From the NCBI GenBank assembly GCA_947481575.1, contig CANKGV010000001.1, forward strand, positions 124,001 through 188,000: a stretch of DNA of 64,000 nucleotides. Reading direction: 5' to 3'. The notes under the pieces are model-generated. The model was not told the DNA's origin and searched no databases. It saw only the letters and a program-made list of their open reading frames with translations. The DNA comes from Alphaproteobacteria bacterium. GTDB taxonomy: Bacteria > Pseudomonadota > Alphaproteobacteria > UBA2966 > CAIVPW01. Positions 1 through 9,051 of the stretch are shown here, in pieces (position 1 is the first letter of the stretch; each line of letters begins with the position of its first letter). The position numbers and the translations under genes were made by a program.

Positions 1-1
1 C

Positions 2-445
2 GTGACCCTATTCGCGGGCCGGCTCGTGCTGGGGGGGCGCGTGAAGCTTCCGGCCCGGCTGACCGCCGCGTTGGCAGGTCTCGTGCGTCTGCTTTCGCAG
101 TCGAAGTGGCGCGTGGCCGCGGTCTTGGCCGCGTCGGCCGGGGCGCAACTGGCGACCGTGGTAGCGATCTACGCGATCGCCATTGGGTCCGGGGTCGCCA
201 TTCCGTTCTGGCAATGCTTGGCGCTGACCTTGCCGGTGATGATGGTGGCCTCGCTGCCCCTCTCGGTCGCGGGCTGGGGCCTACGCGAAAGCGGATTTGC
301 CGTGGCGTTCGGTTTTATCGGCATCGCCGCGGCCCAGGCGGTTACGGTGTCGGTCGTGTTCGGACTTGCCGCGATCGTTCTGGCGTTGCCCGGCGGCGTG
401 CTGTTCGGCCTGACGCGCTCGGCGGCACGCCGGTCGGGGCCCTAG
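2..445 (+). CDS. C-terminal part of a flippase-like integral membrane protein (5' end outside window)
   Basis: About 147 residues are visible and the frame is open to the window edge, so the true start lies upstream; the GTG at base 2 is only an in-frame codon. Three or more hydrophobic segments occur, at roughly residues 40-63, 67-90 and 100-135. The motif LSVAGWGLRESGF resembles the PxxxGGxGxRE signature of lysylphosphatidylglycerol-synthase transmembrane (flippase-like) domain proteins, which often sit in polysaccharide or hopanoid clusters. The neighbouring methyltransferase and deacetylase agree with a glycan or lipid role. Its TAG stop interlocks with the stop of the convergent gene that follows. 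Confidence 0.7.
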   Translation: MTLFAGRLVLGGRVKLPARLTAALAGLVRLLSQSKWRVAAVLAASAGAQLATVVAIYAIAIGSGVAIPFWQCLALTLPVMMVASLPLSVAGWGLRESGFAVAFGFIGIAAAQAVTVSVVFGLAAIVLALPGGVLFGLTRSAARRSGP

Positions 446-1288
446 TCAACGCGCAGGCCGCGCTCCCGCCGCCACTCCAGATACGCCGCCACGCGTTCCG
501 GCGCGATCCATTCCGACGGATAGACCACCGCCGCCGCGCCGGAGCAGGGCCCGGCGTCGCCGGTCAACGCGTACCAGCCGCCCACCAATTGGGTGGTCGC
601 AAGAATGCAGTACACGTGCCCCTGAAAATAGAGCGACGAGCCCGGCTGCAGGTCGCCGTAGCCGGGATCGACGGGTCCGGCGGAGCGGTCCGCGAACAGT
701 ATGATTTGGTCGGCCGGCATGGCGGTCGCGCCGTTTGTCAGCCCGCGGTAGGTGCGCAGGAGCTGCAGTGGCGCGTCCGGCGGGAAGAATTCCGGCATCG
801 CCATGTTGGTCAGAATGCGATCGTGCGGCTTCACGAGTTGCGCAGTGAGGTTGCGCGCGGGGGCAGCGAGCCGCACCCAGTCCGGTAGGGATGGGCGTTC
901 GCTGGCGAAGCGCACTCCCGCCGCGATCCCGGTAACCGCGCCGGTGACCGTGATCCCGAACAGTAGGACGGCAACAGCCGCAGCGAAGGTCAATGCAACC
1001 CGTGTCACGGCTCCGGAATTTGTAGCGATTCGCACCGACCGGGCTGTCAGGAAATAGCCTGCACCGGCGAGTACGATAGCGACGGCGGCTGCGACCCCCA
1101 CTCCAAACGGAGGCCACGGAAGGCCGAGAAGGAAGTACGTTGAGGCCACCACGCTCGCGGCGGCAGCGCCCACCATCACCGGAAGCCAAGCGGTGTGCGG
1201 AATCGCGGAACGTGACCGCGACCTGCCACACCAGCAGAATCAGCAATACCGACGCGGCGGCGGCCCCAACGAGGCGGCTTGGGTTCAT
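442..1288 (-). pseudogene. Predicted polytopic membrane protein, apparently frameshifted near 1190-1200
   Basis: The gene reads in two frames. The first begins at ATG 1288 with MNPSRLVGAAAASV and a strong transmembrane helix ending ...VAVTFRDSAH, then turns into Arg-rich nonsense. The second frame carries on with HTAWLPVMVG and further helices, and ends with a plausible 170-residue soluble tail (motif YPSEWIAPERVAAYLEWRR). Loss of one CA dinucleotide in a CACAC tract near base 1195 would account for the switch. The tail's TAG stop interlocks with the stop of the upstream plus-strand gene, which supports the second frame being real. I do not recognise the family. A shorter protein starting near 1179 is the alternative. 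Confidence 0.5.
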
Positions 1289-1373
1289 CGCACTCCGGCT
1301 TCTACGGGATGGCCTTGCCTTGACGGACTCGGCCCCGGGCAATACGGTCGCGGCTCACCCGGAGCCCCCCGAA

Positions 1374-1439
1374 ATGGAAGCGAAAAAGCGCGTTCTCGTC
1401 ACCGGCGGCGCCGGTTTTCTGGGATCGCACCTGTGTTGA
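1374..1439 (+). pseudogene. 22-codon 5' stub of an NAD-dependent sugar epimerase/dehydratase
   Basis: An ATG with a GGAG ribosome-binding site nine bases upstream opens a frame reading MEAKKRVLVTGGAGFLGSHL, the N-terminal Rossmann beta-alpha unit (GxxGxxG) of extended SDR enzymes such as UDP-glucuronate decarboxylase. It stops at TGA after one more codon. Nothing resembling the remaining ~290 residues follows; an unrelated methyltransferase starts 80 bases later. This looks like the start of a gene left by a deletion. It fits a glycan cluster that has lost genes. Confidence 0.7.
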
Positions 1440-1519
1440 ACTAGGGGCCCACTACCCTTGTCGCTACTGCGGTCGCATCGCATGATGCCTCCCTCAAAAA
1501 CCCGAAGGCAATTCGAACC

Positions 1520-2212
1520 GTGAACACCTCGATCGATCCCCGCGACTTTTGGAACCGCAAGATTCTGACGTGGGAGAAGGACCGTTACGAACCGGCCCGT
1601 GCCGGTTCCAGCGTCTTGGAAGCGTGGGCGAAGCGCTTCAGCGGACTGCCCGCGCGCATGGCCAACGCCCGCAAGTTCTTGCTGCCTCGCGTCGCCGGAC
1701 GCGATGTGGTCGAGCTCGGCTGTGGGTCCGGCCTTTTGGCCGAAGAGATGATCGACGCGGGCGCCAAATCCTACCGCGGCTTCGATGTGTCGGATGGCGC
1801 GGTCGCTGCGGCGACGGCCCGCGTGACGGCCAGTGGACTGGCGGACCGGATATCGTTCACCGTCGGCGACGTCAGTAAGCTGCCCGCGCTGAAAGCCGAT
1901 ATCGTCTATTCTCTCGGCACACTGGACTGGCTGACGCCGGAGCAGATCCAAGCGGTGTTCCGTCTGAGCGCGCAGTCGGAATTCCTGCATTCATTCTCGG
2001 AGCGGAGCGCTTCGCCGTGGCGCTATGCCCACGCCCTCTATGTGTACGTGTCGTATGGCCACAGCACCGGCGCGTATGTGCCGCAGTATCATTCGATGGC
2101 GCAGTTGCAGGGTTGGGCCAAACCGTTTGTGAACCGGCCCTTGAACGTGTTCCGCGATCCGGCGATGCGCTTCGGCGCGTTCGTGACAACCTTCCCGACC
2201 AACGTCCGGTAG
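1520..2212 (+). CDS. Class I SAM-dependent methyltransferase
   Basis: A 230-residue protein with a GTG start. Motif I (VELGCGSG, residues 64-71) and the acidic motif II position (RGFDVSDG) define a Rossmann-fold SAM-binding site, followed by VGDVSKLP and DIVYSLGTLDWL. The later SFSERSASPWRYAHALYVY segment is typical of small-molecule methyltransferases in glycan clusters, but the substrate cannot be told. Its stop is followed two bases later by the GTG of the deacetylase gene, so the two are probably co-transcribed. It sits directly after a truncated epimerase stub and may now be the first intact gene of the operon. Confidence 0.8.
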   Translation: MNTSIDPRDFWNRKILTWEKDRYEPARAGSSVLEAWAKRFSGLPARMANARKFLLPRVAGRDVVELGCGSGLLAEEMIDAGAKSYRGFDVSDGAVAAATARVTASGLADRISFTVGDVSKLPALKADIVYSLGTLDWLTPEQIQAVFRLSAQSEFLHSFSERSASPWRYAHALYVYVSYGHSTGAYVPQYHSMAQLQGWAKPFVNRPLNVFRDPAMRFGAFVTTFPTNVR

Positions 2213-2214
2213 TT

Positions 2215-3060
2215 GTGACGCCGATCCTCGTCAGCGCCGATGACTATGGCCTGGCGCCGGGAGTTGGCCACTCGATCCGGGAGTTGATCGCGGCGGGACG
2301 GCTCAGCGGAACCAGTTGCATGACCAGTTGCCCTGGCTGGCCGAGCGAGGCGGAGCGGTTGCGGCCGCTTGCTGACTTGGCGGACATCGGCGTGCACCTA
2401 ACGCTCACGGATCAGCCGTCGCTCCGCGTGATCGCCGGGTTCGCACCCGACCGGCGCCTGCCGGCACTGTCCGAGGTCCTGCGCCGCGCGCTGACCAAAG
2501 CCCTGCCCCTGGACGAAATCGGACGCGAGATCGAAGCTCAACTGGACTCCTTCGAACATGCGATGGGGCGCAGACCCGACTTTCTGGACGGCCACCACCA
2601 CGTGCACCAACTGCCCGGCATCCGCACGATCGTCGCCGACGTTGCGGCGCGGCGGCTCACCCCGGGTGGGTATGTCCGCACGTGCACGGATGGCCCACTG
2701 CGGATCGTGACGCGGCGGGTGGCGACCGTTCGTGCGCTGGTGCTGACGGCGCTGGGCACAGGATTCCGGCGTCTCCTCGCGCGCCGGGGAATCCGGACGA
2801 ACCGCGGGTTTTCGGGCGTACACGACTTCACCGGGCAGGTACCGTATGCGGCCCTATTCGAACGGTTCGTGCAGGGCGCACGAGCGGGGACCCTGATCAT
2901 GTGCCATCCGGGGTTCGTGGACGCCGAGCTTCGAGCGGCAGACTCCCTGACGGACCAGCGGGTGAATGAGCATGCGTTCTTTGCCGGGGCAGACTTTCTG
3001 GCGCTGCTGGCGCGCCGGGGGTTGCGGGTGACGCGCTTTCGCGATACGATCGGGGCATGA
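2215..3060 (+). CDS. ChbG/HpnK (YdjC) family carbohydrate or hopanoid deacetylase
   Basis: 281 residues; GTG 2215 is chosen because the family N-terminus (TPILVSADDYGLAPG) follows at once. The paired aspartates of SADDYG and the histidines of IGVHLTLT and FLDGHHHVHQLPG are the metal-binding and catalytic positions of this polysaccharide-deacetylase-like family. The later LIMCHPGFVDAEL carries the conserved HPG. Family members deacetylate N-acetylglucosamine units or act in hopanoid (HpnK) pathways. Context (methyltransferase, membrane protein, glycosyltransferase) suggests lipid-linked sugar modification. Its TGA overlaps the next ATG (ATGA). Confidence 0.8.
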   Translation: MTPILVSADDYGLAPGVGHSIRELIAAGRLSGTSCMTSCPGWPSEAERLRPLADLADIGVHLTLTDQPSLRVIAGFAPDRRLPALSEVLRRALTKALPLDEIGREIEAQLDSFEHAMGRRPDFLDGHHHVHQLPGIRTIVADVAARRLTPGGYVRTCTDGPLRIVTRRVATVRALVLTALGTGFRRLLARRGIRTNRGFSGVHDFTGQVPYAALFERFVQGARAGTLIMCHPGFVDAELRAADSLTDQRVNEHAFFAGADFLALLARRGLRVTRFRDTIGA

Positions 3061-4241
3061 GCACGCCCGGCCGCAGCAGTGTGGAGCGCTTTGGCCCGGC
3101 GGCGCTGCTGACGGCGCTGTATGTGCCGTCGCTGTGGTTCGGGTTCTTGTGGGACGACAGCAGGGAAGTGCAGCGCACCCTGGCCAGCGCTTGGGACAAG
3201 GTGCTGATCCACCCGCGGCCGCTATACTACCTATCCTTTGTGCTGACCAATGACTGGTTCAGTGGGCCGTTCCCCCATCATCTGGTGAACCTGCTGTTGC
3301 TGGCGACGGCGGTCGCGGCGATGAGCACCTTGGCGTGGCGCGCGGCGGTGCCGTTCGGGCCGGTGGTGGTGCTGGCGATCTTTTTGCATCCGTCGTTCGT
3401 GTATCCGATCACCAACATATCGCAGCGCAACGACCTGTTGCTGCTGTCGTTCCTGCCACTAGCCATGGCGTATGCCGATGCGCCGCGCGGGTTTGTCTAT
3501 CTGGTGCTGTCCGATCTCGCGAAGGCGCCATTCGTGCTGCACAATCTTTGGTATGCGGTGCGGCGCTGGAGCGACGACCGCGTGCGCGCGATCGCGGCGG
3601 TACTGATCATGGTGGCGCTGCTCGCACTGATCTTGAGGTTCTGGGCGCCGGTGGAGACAGGTTCGACCAGCCCTATGTCGGGGCTGACGGGCAGCGGTGC
3701 GGCCACGGCAGTGTTCAAGCTGATTGTGACCGGCGTGAAGAGCTTGGAGGGCATCGCCCTCGCCCACGCGCCGTTCGAGGCGCACTGGGACCTATGGGGC
3801 GGCACTGCGGCGGGTGCTGCGTTGGTGGGATACCTCGGCGCGTGGGGCGTGCTGGTGCGCAATGCGTGGCGGCGGCGCGACGCGCTGAAGCCCGCCTACA
3901 AGTTCTTCGCGGTGGCGGTTCTGTCGTCGTTGCCGTTCGCGGTGGTGACCGATCCGCGGGTGTTGTGCCCGGCGGTGCCATTCTTCCTGCTGGGCTGGGT
4001 GGTCGCGGCGGGCAGGCAGCGCAGCACGGGGATCGCACTCGGCGTGCTGCTGGTGCTCAACGCGGGCGGCACGCTGGCCAACTACCGGCTATCGGACACC
4101 GGCGCGATGACGGCGGCGGTGGCACCGGACTATACGCTGTGCGGCGCGGTCGAGATGCGCATTCCGATGGAACGCTGGCGGTGTGAACGCAGCGCCCTAG
4201 CGGCGGACATCGTCCACTGGGTCGACGGTGCGCTGCGCTAG
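3057..4241 (+). CDS. Polytopic membrane protein, possibly GT-C-like
   Basis: 394 residues with about nine to ten hydrophobic segments. An early WDDSREVQR motif lies in the first extracytoplasmic loop, where GT-C glycosyltransferases such as the PMT/ArnT group carry acidic catalytic residues. No closer family signature is visible. It overlaps the upstream deacetylase by 4 bp and its last 45 bp overlap the convergent glycosyltransferase gene. It probably uses a lipid-linked sugar or builds a surface polymer, but that is inference from topology and neighbours. Confidence 0.65.
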   Translation: MSTPGRSSVERFGPAALLTALYVPSLWFGFLWDDSREVQRTLASAWDKVLIHPRPLYYLSFVLTNDWFSGPFPHHLVNLLLLATAVAAMSTLAWRAAVPFGPVVVLAIFLHPSFVYPITNISQRNDLLLLSFLPLAMAYADAPRGFVYLVLSDLAKAPFVLHNLWYAVRRWSDDRVRAIAAVLIMVALLALILRFWAPVETGSTSPMSGLTGSGAATAVFKLIVTGVKSLEGIALAHAPFEAHWDLWGGTAAGAALVGYLGAWGVLVRNAWRRRDALKPAYKFFAVAVLSSLPFAVVTDPRVLCPAVPFFLLGWVVAAGRQRSTGIALGVLLVLNAGGTLANYRLSDTGAMTAAVAPDYTLCGAVEMRIPMERWRCERSALAADIVHWVDGALR

Positions 4242-5195
4242 ACGGTCGCTGCGTTCATCGAGCGTGTCCAAGAGGTAGAGGGGCCGCGCCTTCACTTCGA
4301 GGAAGATGCGGCCGATGTATTCGCCCAGCACGCCCAGGGTGAGTAGCTGGATGCCGCCCAAGAACAGCACGAGCACGACGATCGACGCGTAGCCCGGCAC
4401 ATCGCGGCCGTAGAGAATGGTCGAGATCACCAGGTACAGCGCGGCGACGAATGAGCAGCCCGCCACGAGCATCCCGACGTAGACCCAGATGCGCAGCGGC
4501 ACCGTGCTGAACGACGTAATACCGTCCAACGCAAAGTTCCACAGGCGCCACAGGCCCCACGACGACACGCCGGCGGCGCGGTCCTGCACGTCGTACTCGA
4601 CGGCAGCGCTACGGTAGCCGACATAGGCAAACAGGCCCTTCATGAATCGGTTGCGTTCGCGCATCTGGCACAGGGCATCGACCACTTTGCGGTCGAGCAG
4701 GCGGTAGTCGCCGGCCCCGGGCGGGATGCGTACATCGACGATGTGATTGAACATCCGGTAGAACGCCGACGACAGCGCACGCCGGATTGGGGCCTGGTCG
4801 GCGCGGGCGCGGCGCTGGGCGTAGACGACATCGAAGCCTTCGCGCCACTTGGCCAGCATCGCCAGCATCAAGGCGGGATCGTGCTGCAGGTCGGAGTCGA
4901 TGACGACCACCGCATCGCCCTTGGCGTGATCGAGGCCGGCGGTGATCGCCACTTCCTTGCCGAAGTTGCGCGACAGGCGGAACGGACGCACGCGCGGGTC
5001 GGCATGGGCCGCGGCACGCAGCGCGGCCACGGTGCCGTCGACGCTGCCGTCATCGACGCACACAATTTCGAAGTCGACCCCAGCGGGGCCGAGCACTGCA
5101 ACGACGCGGTCGAGGAACGCGGCGACATTGGCCGCTTCGTTGAACATCGGCGCAACGACCGAGATCCGTTGCGTTGGCTTGGGTGCGCTGCTCAC
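4197..5195 (-). CDS. Family 2 glycosyltransferase with C-terminal membrane anchor (GtrB/ArnC/DPM1-like)
   Basis: 332 residues, GTG start. The GT-A fold is seen as SVVAPMFNEAANV, CVDDGSVDGT and the DxD-region VVIDSDLQHDP, with RNRFMKGLFAYVGYRS near residue 180. Two transmembrane segments lie at about 233-262 and 270-298, as in polyprenyl-phosphate glycosyltransferases that load a sugar onto undecaprenyl phosphate. The partner may be the overlapping convergent membrane protein, since such enzymes commonly work with a GT-C transferase. It follows the GNAT gene on the same strand with a 19-bp gap and is probably in the lepA operon. Confidence 0.85.
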   Translation of the reverse strand: MSSAPKPTQRISVVAPMFNEAANVAAFLDRVVAVLGPAGVDFEIVCVDDGSVDGTVAALRAAAHADPRVRPFRLSRNFGKEVAITAGLDHAKGDAVVVIDSDLQHDPALMLAMLAKWREGFDVVYAQRRARADQAPIRRALSSAFYRMFNHIVDVRIPPGAGDYRLLDRKVVDALCQMRERNRFMKGLFAYVGYRSAAVEYDVQDRAAGVSSWGLWRLWNFALDGITSFSTVPLRIWVYVGMLVAGCSFVAALYLVISTILYGRDVPGYASIVVLVLFLGGIQLLTLGVLGEYIGRIFLEVKARPLYLLDTLDERSDRLAQRTVDPVDDVRR

Positions 5196-5214
5196 GGTGT
5201 TCAGCCCTCGGTAT

Positions 5215-5730
5215 TCAGACCAGCGGCCGCTTCATGTAGACGGCGCCTTCGCCGTAGGTGGTGAGTTTGCGGGCCATGGCGCTCGGGGGCTGGCGGTGGA
5301 AGCCGTGGCGGCTCCAGAACGGGGCGCTGCCATTCACGGCGACCAGCTCGGCATTGCGGAAGCCGGCCGAGCGCGCGTGTGCCAAGAGTTCGACGACGAC
5401 GGCGTTGGCGACACCCTTGCCTTGGGCGGCGGGGGCGATGGCGATGTCGTGCAGGTAGTAGATGTCGGACTTGGGCGGCAGGCCAATCAGCTTGGCATTC
5501 AGGGATGGCGGCTGGCCGCTGACCCACGGGTGCGAGATGGCGTAGCCGACGATTTCGCCTTCGCGCTCCGAGACCTTGCAGCCCGCGGGATAGAGCGAGA
5601 GGCGGCCCAAGATCACATCGCGCTCTTCCGGGTGGTCTGGATACAGCACTTCGGCGAGGGCCAGCATGCCGTCGACGTCGGCCACCTTCATGGGGCGCCA
5701 CTTGAGCGGCAGAGGACCGGCTTCGGTCAT
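5215..5730 (-). CDS. GNAT-family N-acetyltransferase
   Basis: 171 residues. The acetyl-CoA-binding motif A is clear as LHDIAIAPAAQGKGVANAVV (Q-x-x-G-x-G/A pattern), followed by the beta5/alpha4 region NGSAPFWSRHGFHRQ and a C-terminal EGAVYMKRPL typical of single-domain GNATs. The substrate is not predictable. It starts two bases after the lepA stop and is followed 19 bp later by the glycosyltransferase, so the three probably share a transcript. Confidence 0.85.
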   Translation of the reverse strand: MTEAGPLPLKWRPMKVADVDGMLALAEVLYPDHPEERDVILGRLSLYPAGCKVSEREGEIVGYAISHPWVSGQPPSLNAKLIGLPPKSDIYYLHDIAIAPAAQGKGVANAVVVELLAHARSAGFRNAELVAVNGSAPFWSRHGFHRQPPSAMARKLTTYGEGAVYMKRPLV

Positions 5731-5732
5731 GG

Positions 5733-7535
5733 CTAGCTATCGCCCATCTTGAGGGCGGCGATGAATGCTTCCTGCGGAATGTCGACCTTGCCGAACTGGC
5801 GCATCCGCTTTTTGCCCTTCTTCTGCTTATCGAGCAGTTTGCGTTTGCGGCTGACGTCGCCGCCGTAGCATTTGGCCAGCACGTCTTTGCGCATGGCGCT
5901 GACGGTTTCGCGGGCAACGATCTTGCCGCCGATCGCGGCTTGGATCGCGATCTGGAACATCTGGCGCGGGATCAACTCCTTCAGCCGCTCACACAGCTGA
6001 CGGCCGCGCGCCTCGGCGTTGGCGCGGTAAACGATGCTGGCCAACGCATCGACCGGCTCGCCGTTGATCAGGATGCCCATGCGCACGAGGGCGTTTTCGC
6101 GGTAGCCGAACAGCTCGTAGTCGAAACTCGCATACCCGCTGGAGACCGACTTCAGCCGGTCGTAGAAATCGAACACCACTTCGTTGAGCGGCAGGTGGTA
6201 TTTCACCACCGCGCGGCTGCCGGTGTGGCCGAGATCAACCTGCTCGCCGCGGCGTTCTTCGCACAATTTCAGCACCGAGCCGAGGTAGGCGTCGGGCACC
6301 ATGATGGTGGCGTGAATCCACGGCTCTTCCATCGCCTTGATGCGCGTTTCTTCCGGCAGGTCGGCGGGGTTGTGCAACTCCTGCATCGTGCCGTCGGTCA
6401 TGTGGACGCGGTAGACCACGGACGGCGCGGTGGCGATCAGGTCGAGATTGAACTCGCGGTACAGGCGCTCCTGGACGATTTCCAGATGCAGCAGGCCTAG
6501 GAACCCGCAGCGGAAGCCGAAGCCCAACGCGGCGGAGGTTTCGGTTTCGAAGTGAAACGCCGAATCGTTCAGCCGGAGCTTGTTCAGGCTTTCGCGCAGA
6601 TGGGTGAAGTCGTCGGCATCGACCGGGAACAGGCCGCAGAACACCACCGGCACGGACGGCTTGAAACCGGCGAGCGGTTTGTCGACCGGGCGGCGATCTT
6701 CGGTGATGGTGTCGCCGACGTTGGTTTCCGCGACTTCCTTGATGCCGGCGATGACGAAGCCGATTTCGCCCGGACCCAGCGCATCGCCCTGGGTGAGCTT
6801 CGGCTTGAACGTGCCGATCTGCTCGATCACGTGGGCAGCGCCGTTGGACATCATGCGGATCTTCATGCCCTTGCGCAGGGTGCCGTCTTTCACCCGTACC
6901 AGCACGACGACGCCGAGGTAGGCGTCGTACCAGGAATCGACCAGTAGCGCAGAGAGCGGCGCATCGGCGTCGCCTTTGGGCGCGGGCAAGCGGTTGACCA
7001 GGGCCTCCAGCACATCGGGGATGCCCTTACCGGTTTTGGCCGAGATCAGGATCGCTTCCGACGCGTCCAACCCGATCACGTCCTCGATCTGGGCCTTGGC
7101 TTTGTCCGGGTCGCTGGCGGGCAGGTCGATCTTGTTCAGCACCGGCACGATTTCGTGGCCGGCTTCGATTGCGAGGTACGCATTAGCGAGGGTTTGGGCT
7201 TCGACGCCTTGGCTGGCGTCCACCAGCAGGATCGAGCCTTCGCACGCGGCCAGGCTGCGGCTCACTTCGTACGAGAAGTCGACGTGGCCCGGCGTGTCCA
7301 TGAGGTTGAGGACGTAGTCCTCGCCGTTCTTGGCTTTGTAGTTGAGCCGGACGGTCTGGGCTTTGATCGTGATGCCGCGCTCCCGCTCGATATCCATCGA
7401 GTCGAGCACCTGCGCGCGCATTTCGCGCGCTTCCAGGCCTTGGCACGCCTCGATCAGCCGGTCCGCCAGCGTGGACTTGCCGTGGTCGATGTGGGCGATG
7501 ATCGAGAAGTTGCGGATGTGGGAGAGCGCAACCAT
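5733..7535 (-). CDS. lepA: Elongation factor 4 (LepA), ribosome back-translocase GTPase
   Basis: 600 residues from the ATG at 7535. G1 is AHIDHGKST (residues 14-22), G3 is DTPGHVDF and G4 is NKIDLP; G2 lies in the ERGITIKAQ segment. The C-terminal LepA-specific part is present, ending with the basic [19 protein letters not shown] motif near residue 570. EF4 binds stalled or misassembled ribosomes. A second in-frame ATG six codons upstream (7553) could also be used; neither has a good Shine-Dalgarno. I prefer the inner one because family members begin [12 protein letters not shown] within a few residues. The gene heads lepA-GNAT-GT2. Confidence 0.97.
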   Translation of the reverse strand: MVALSHIRNFSIIAHIDHGKSTLADRLIEACQGLEAREMRAQVLDSMDIERERGITIKAQTVRLNYKAKNGEDYVLNLMDTPGHVDFSYEVSRSLAACEGSILLVDASQGVEAQTLANAYLAIEAGHEIVPVLNKIDLPASDPDKAKAQIEDVIGLDASEAILISAKTGKGIPDVLEALVNRLPAPKGDADAPLSALLVDSWYDAYLGVVVLVRVKDGTLRKGMKIRMMSNGAAHVIEQIGTFKPKLTQGDALGPGEIGFVIAGIKEVAETNVGDTITEDRRPVDKPLAGFKPSVPVVFCGLFPVDADDFTHLRESLNKLRLNDSAFHFETETSAALGFGFRCGFLGLLHLEIVQERLYREFNLDLIATAPSVVYRVHMTDGTMQELHNPADLPEETRIKAMEEPWIHATIMVPDAYLGSVLKLCEERRGEQVDLGHTGSRAVVKYHLPLNEVVFDFYDRLKSVSSGYASFDYELFGYRENALVRMGILINGEPVDALASIVYRANAEARGRQLCERLKELIPRQMFQIAIQAAIGGKIVARETVSAMRKDVLAKCYGGDVSRKRKLLDKQKKGKKRMRQFGKVDIPQEAFIAALKMGDS

Positions 7536-7624
7536 TGGCGCGGCTTGTACCATCGAGGGTTGGGGGTCACAAGGCGGGGCAGGACGCGGAGTCTCCCGCG
7601 GACCCGGCTGGGGCCGCCGCCGCG

Positions 7625-7749
7625 CGTAAATACGCGGAATCTACGCGCGAACGGGTTGCGGCAACTGGGTTGGACCGGCCCACCGTAAATACGGACGGTT
7701 TACGGACGACGCCTGTGCATCGCGTTTGCGTAAATACGCGGGATTTACG
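7625..7749. repeat. Three copies of a 21-bp imperfect dyad, CGTAAA-N9-TTTACG, between lepA and a Crp/Fnr gene
   Basis: Copies lie at 7625-7645, 7684-7704 and 7729-7749. All begin with the identical 10-mer CGTAAATACG and end in TTTACG (TCTACG in the first). Flanking bases also pair within each copy: GCGTAAA/TTTACGC in the third, CCGTAAA/TTTACGG in the second and CGCGCGTA/TACGCGCG in the first. Compensating changes at the edges indicate selection on dyad symmetry, as for a dimeric regulator. Start-to-start spacings are 59 and 45 bp. The rest of this ~430-bp divergent intergenic region (7554-7990) shows no other feature I can support. Confidence 0.7.
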
Positions 7750-7990
7750 CCAGCTCTGCCGCTCATTGGATACAGTTTGTACCATTTTACCCACAGCCCT
7801 GCTGTACGGTGGCGATAAATATAGCAGAGCCGGGTGCAGAATGCAATACATTACGTATCGGTCCGGCTTGGCGACCGGCCCCGAATGCAGTGGCCGATAC
7901 CGGGGGGCAACGAATCTTTATCTTGCGCCGGGTCAATCTGCTGCGCGACATACTACCGTAGAGTGCACTCCATCGTTCGCCGGAGGCAGA

Positions 7991-8683
7991 ATGCCGCGTC
8001 TTCCGAAAGACCCATTCGTTGCCCATATGACGACAGCGCAGCTTGCAGTAGCGCGCGCCGACGATGCACTGGTAAAGGCCCGCCTCGGCGGCGGTTGCAC
8101 CAGACTGCGATTGCGGGCCGGGCAAGCCGCGTTCCGGCAGGGCGACACCGGAGATGCCGTGTTCTACGTGGAGGACGGCGCGATCCAGCTGCGGGTGCTA
8201 TCGGCCGAAGGCAAGGAAGCGATCCTCGCGGTTCTGGGGCACGGAGACTTCTTCGGCGAAAGCTGCTTGGCCGGATATCCGCTCCACCTGACCACCGCCG
8301 TCGCCACCACCGCGGCGGCCGTGACCCGGATCGACAAGGCGGCGATGACCCGGCTGGTGCGGGACGACCCGCGCATGGCTGCGGCGCTGGTGGGGTTCCT
8401 GCTGGCGCGCAATGTTCAGGTCGAGGCCGATCTGGCGGAGCAGATGATTCATTCGGCCGAGCACCGTCTGGCGCGCCTGCTGCTGGAAATGGCGAGCGGC
8501 GGCCGGGACGGCAAATTGATCGCCATTCCCAATATCAGCCAGGGCGTACTGGCGGCGCGGGTGGGCACCACGCGGTCGCGCATCAACCAGTTCATGAACC
8601 GGTTCCGCAGGCTCGGCTACATCGAATACGGCGACGAACTGACGGTGCACGCGTCGCTCAACGACGTGATCGTCCGTCCCTGA
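7991..8683 (+). CDS. Crp/Fnr-family transcriptional regulator
   Basis: 230 residues. ATG 7991 is chosen because GGAGG at 7982-7986 precedes it at ideal spacing. Residues ~30-130 form the cyclic-nucleotide-binding-like beta-roll (RQGDTGDAVFYVEDGAIQL, GHGDFFGESCL). The C-terminal winged helix-turn-helix includes ISQGVLAARVGTTRSRINQF and RRLGYIEYG. There is no N-terminal cysteine cluster, so it is not an oxygen-sensing FNR; the ligand is unknown. It is monocistronic and divergent from lepA. The three dyads upstream are candidate autoregulatory sites. Confidence 0.88.
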   Translation: MPRLPKDPFVAHMTTAQLAVARADDALVKARLGGGCTRLRLRAGQAAFRQGDTGDAVFYVEDGAIQLRVLSAEGKEAILAVLGHGDFFGESCLAGYPLHLTTAVATTAAAVTRIDKAAMTRLVRDDPRMAAALVGFLLARNVQVEADLAEQMIHSAEHRLARLLLEMASGGRDGKLIAIPNISQGVLAARVGTTRSRINQFMNRFRRLGYIEYGDELTVHASLNDVIVRP

Positions 8684-9051
8684 CTCCGTGGCCACCCCAT
8701 GGTGTTCGCTTCTGAACATGGGCTTGGCGTGGATCCTGGTACCCATTGCCGGTAGCCGATCGCTTGCCGCGCCAACAAGGCGCAGGGCCAACCAGGGCGA
8801 GTGCAATGCCGTACGACGAAAGCCACAACAAAACCCCGGGGTTGCCCGAGGCCCGCCACAGTTGGCGGGAATATTTGCTGGGTAGCCGCCGCGCGGTTGC
8901 GGTGCGCTCCTTTGCCCTCGTGTTTGCCCGTCACACCTTTGGCTTGACCTTCGATTTGCCCATTCCCACGTATTCAGCCCGGTTTGGCAGCGCGCCACCG
9001 GCCCCCCCGCCGCCGCCCTTCCCCATCCCTTCCCACAGAAAAGAGGTCCCC
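8684..9051. other. 368-bp intergenic region without a recognisable gene
   Basis: A frame open into the downstream lipoprotein gene runs through this region but is Pro/Arg-rich and lacks an initiation site. A TTGACC (8944-8949) has no acceptable -10 at normal spacing. The last 15 bases carry AAAAGAGGT, the ribosome-binding site of the OmpA-type gene. No tRNA, terminator or repeat was seen. Confidence 0.5.

Noticed and set aside
446-1342. The minus-strand frame 446-1342 as one intact 298-residue protein
   Set aside because: After the first helix it becomes Arg-rich and loses all membrane character, while the alternative frame continues the membrane protein.
7625-7749. CRISPR-like array
   Set aside because: Only three short dyadic repeats with unequal 24- to 38-bp gaps and no cas genes; regulatory sites explain them better.
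8944-8976. TTGACC...TATTCA as promoter of the OmpA-type gene
   Set aside because: The spacer is 21 bp and the -10 match is poor.
8746-9051. N-terminal extension of the OmpA-type lipoprotein or a separate gene
   Set aside because: A lipoprotein signal peptide and SD lie at 9052; the upstream frame is Pro/Arg-rich with no start signal.
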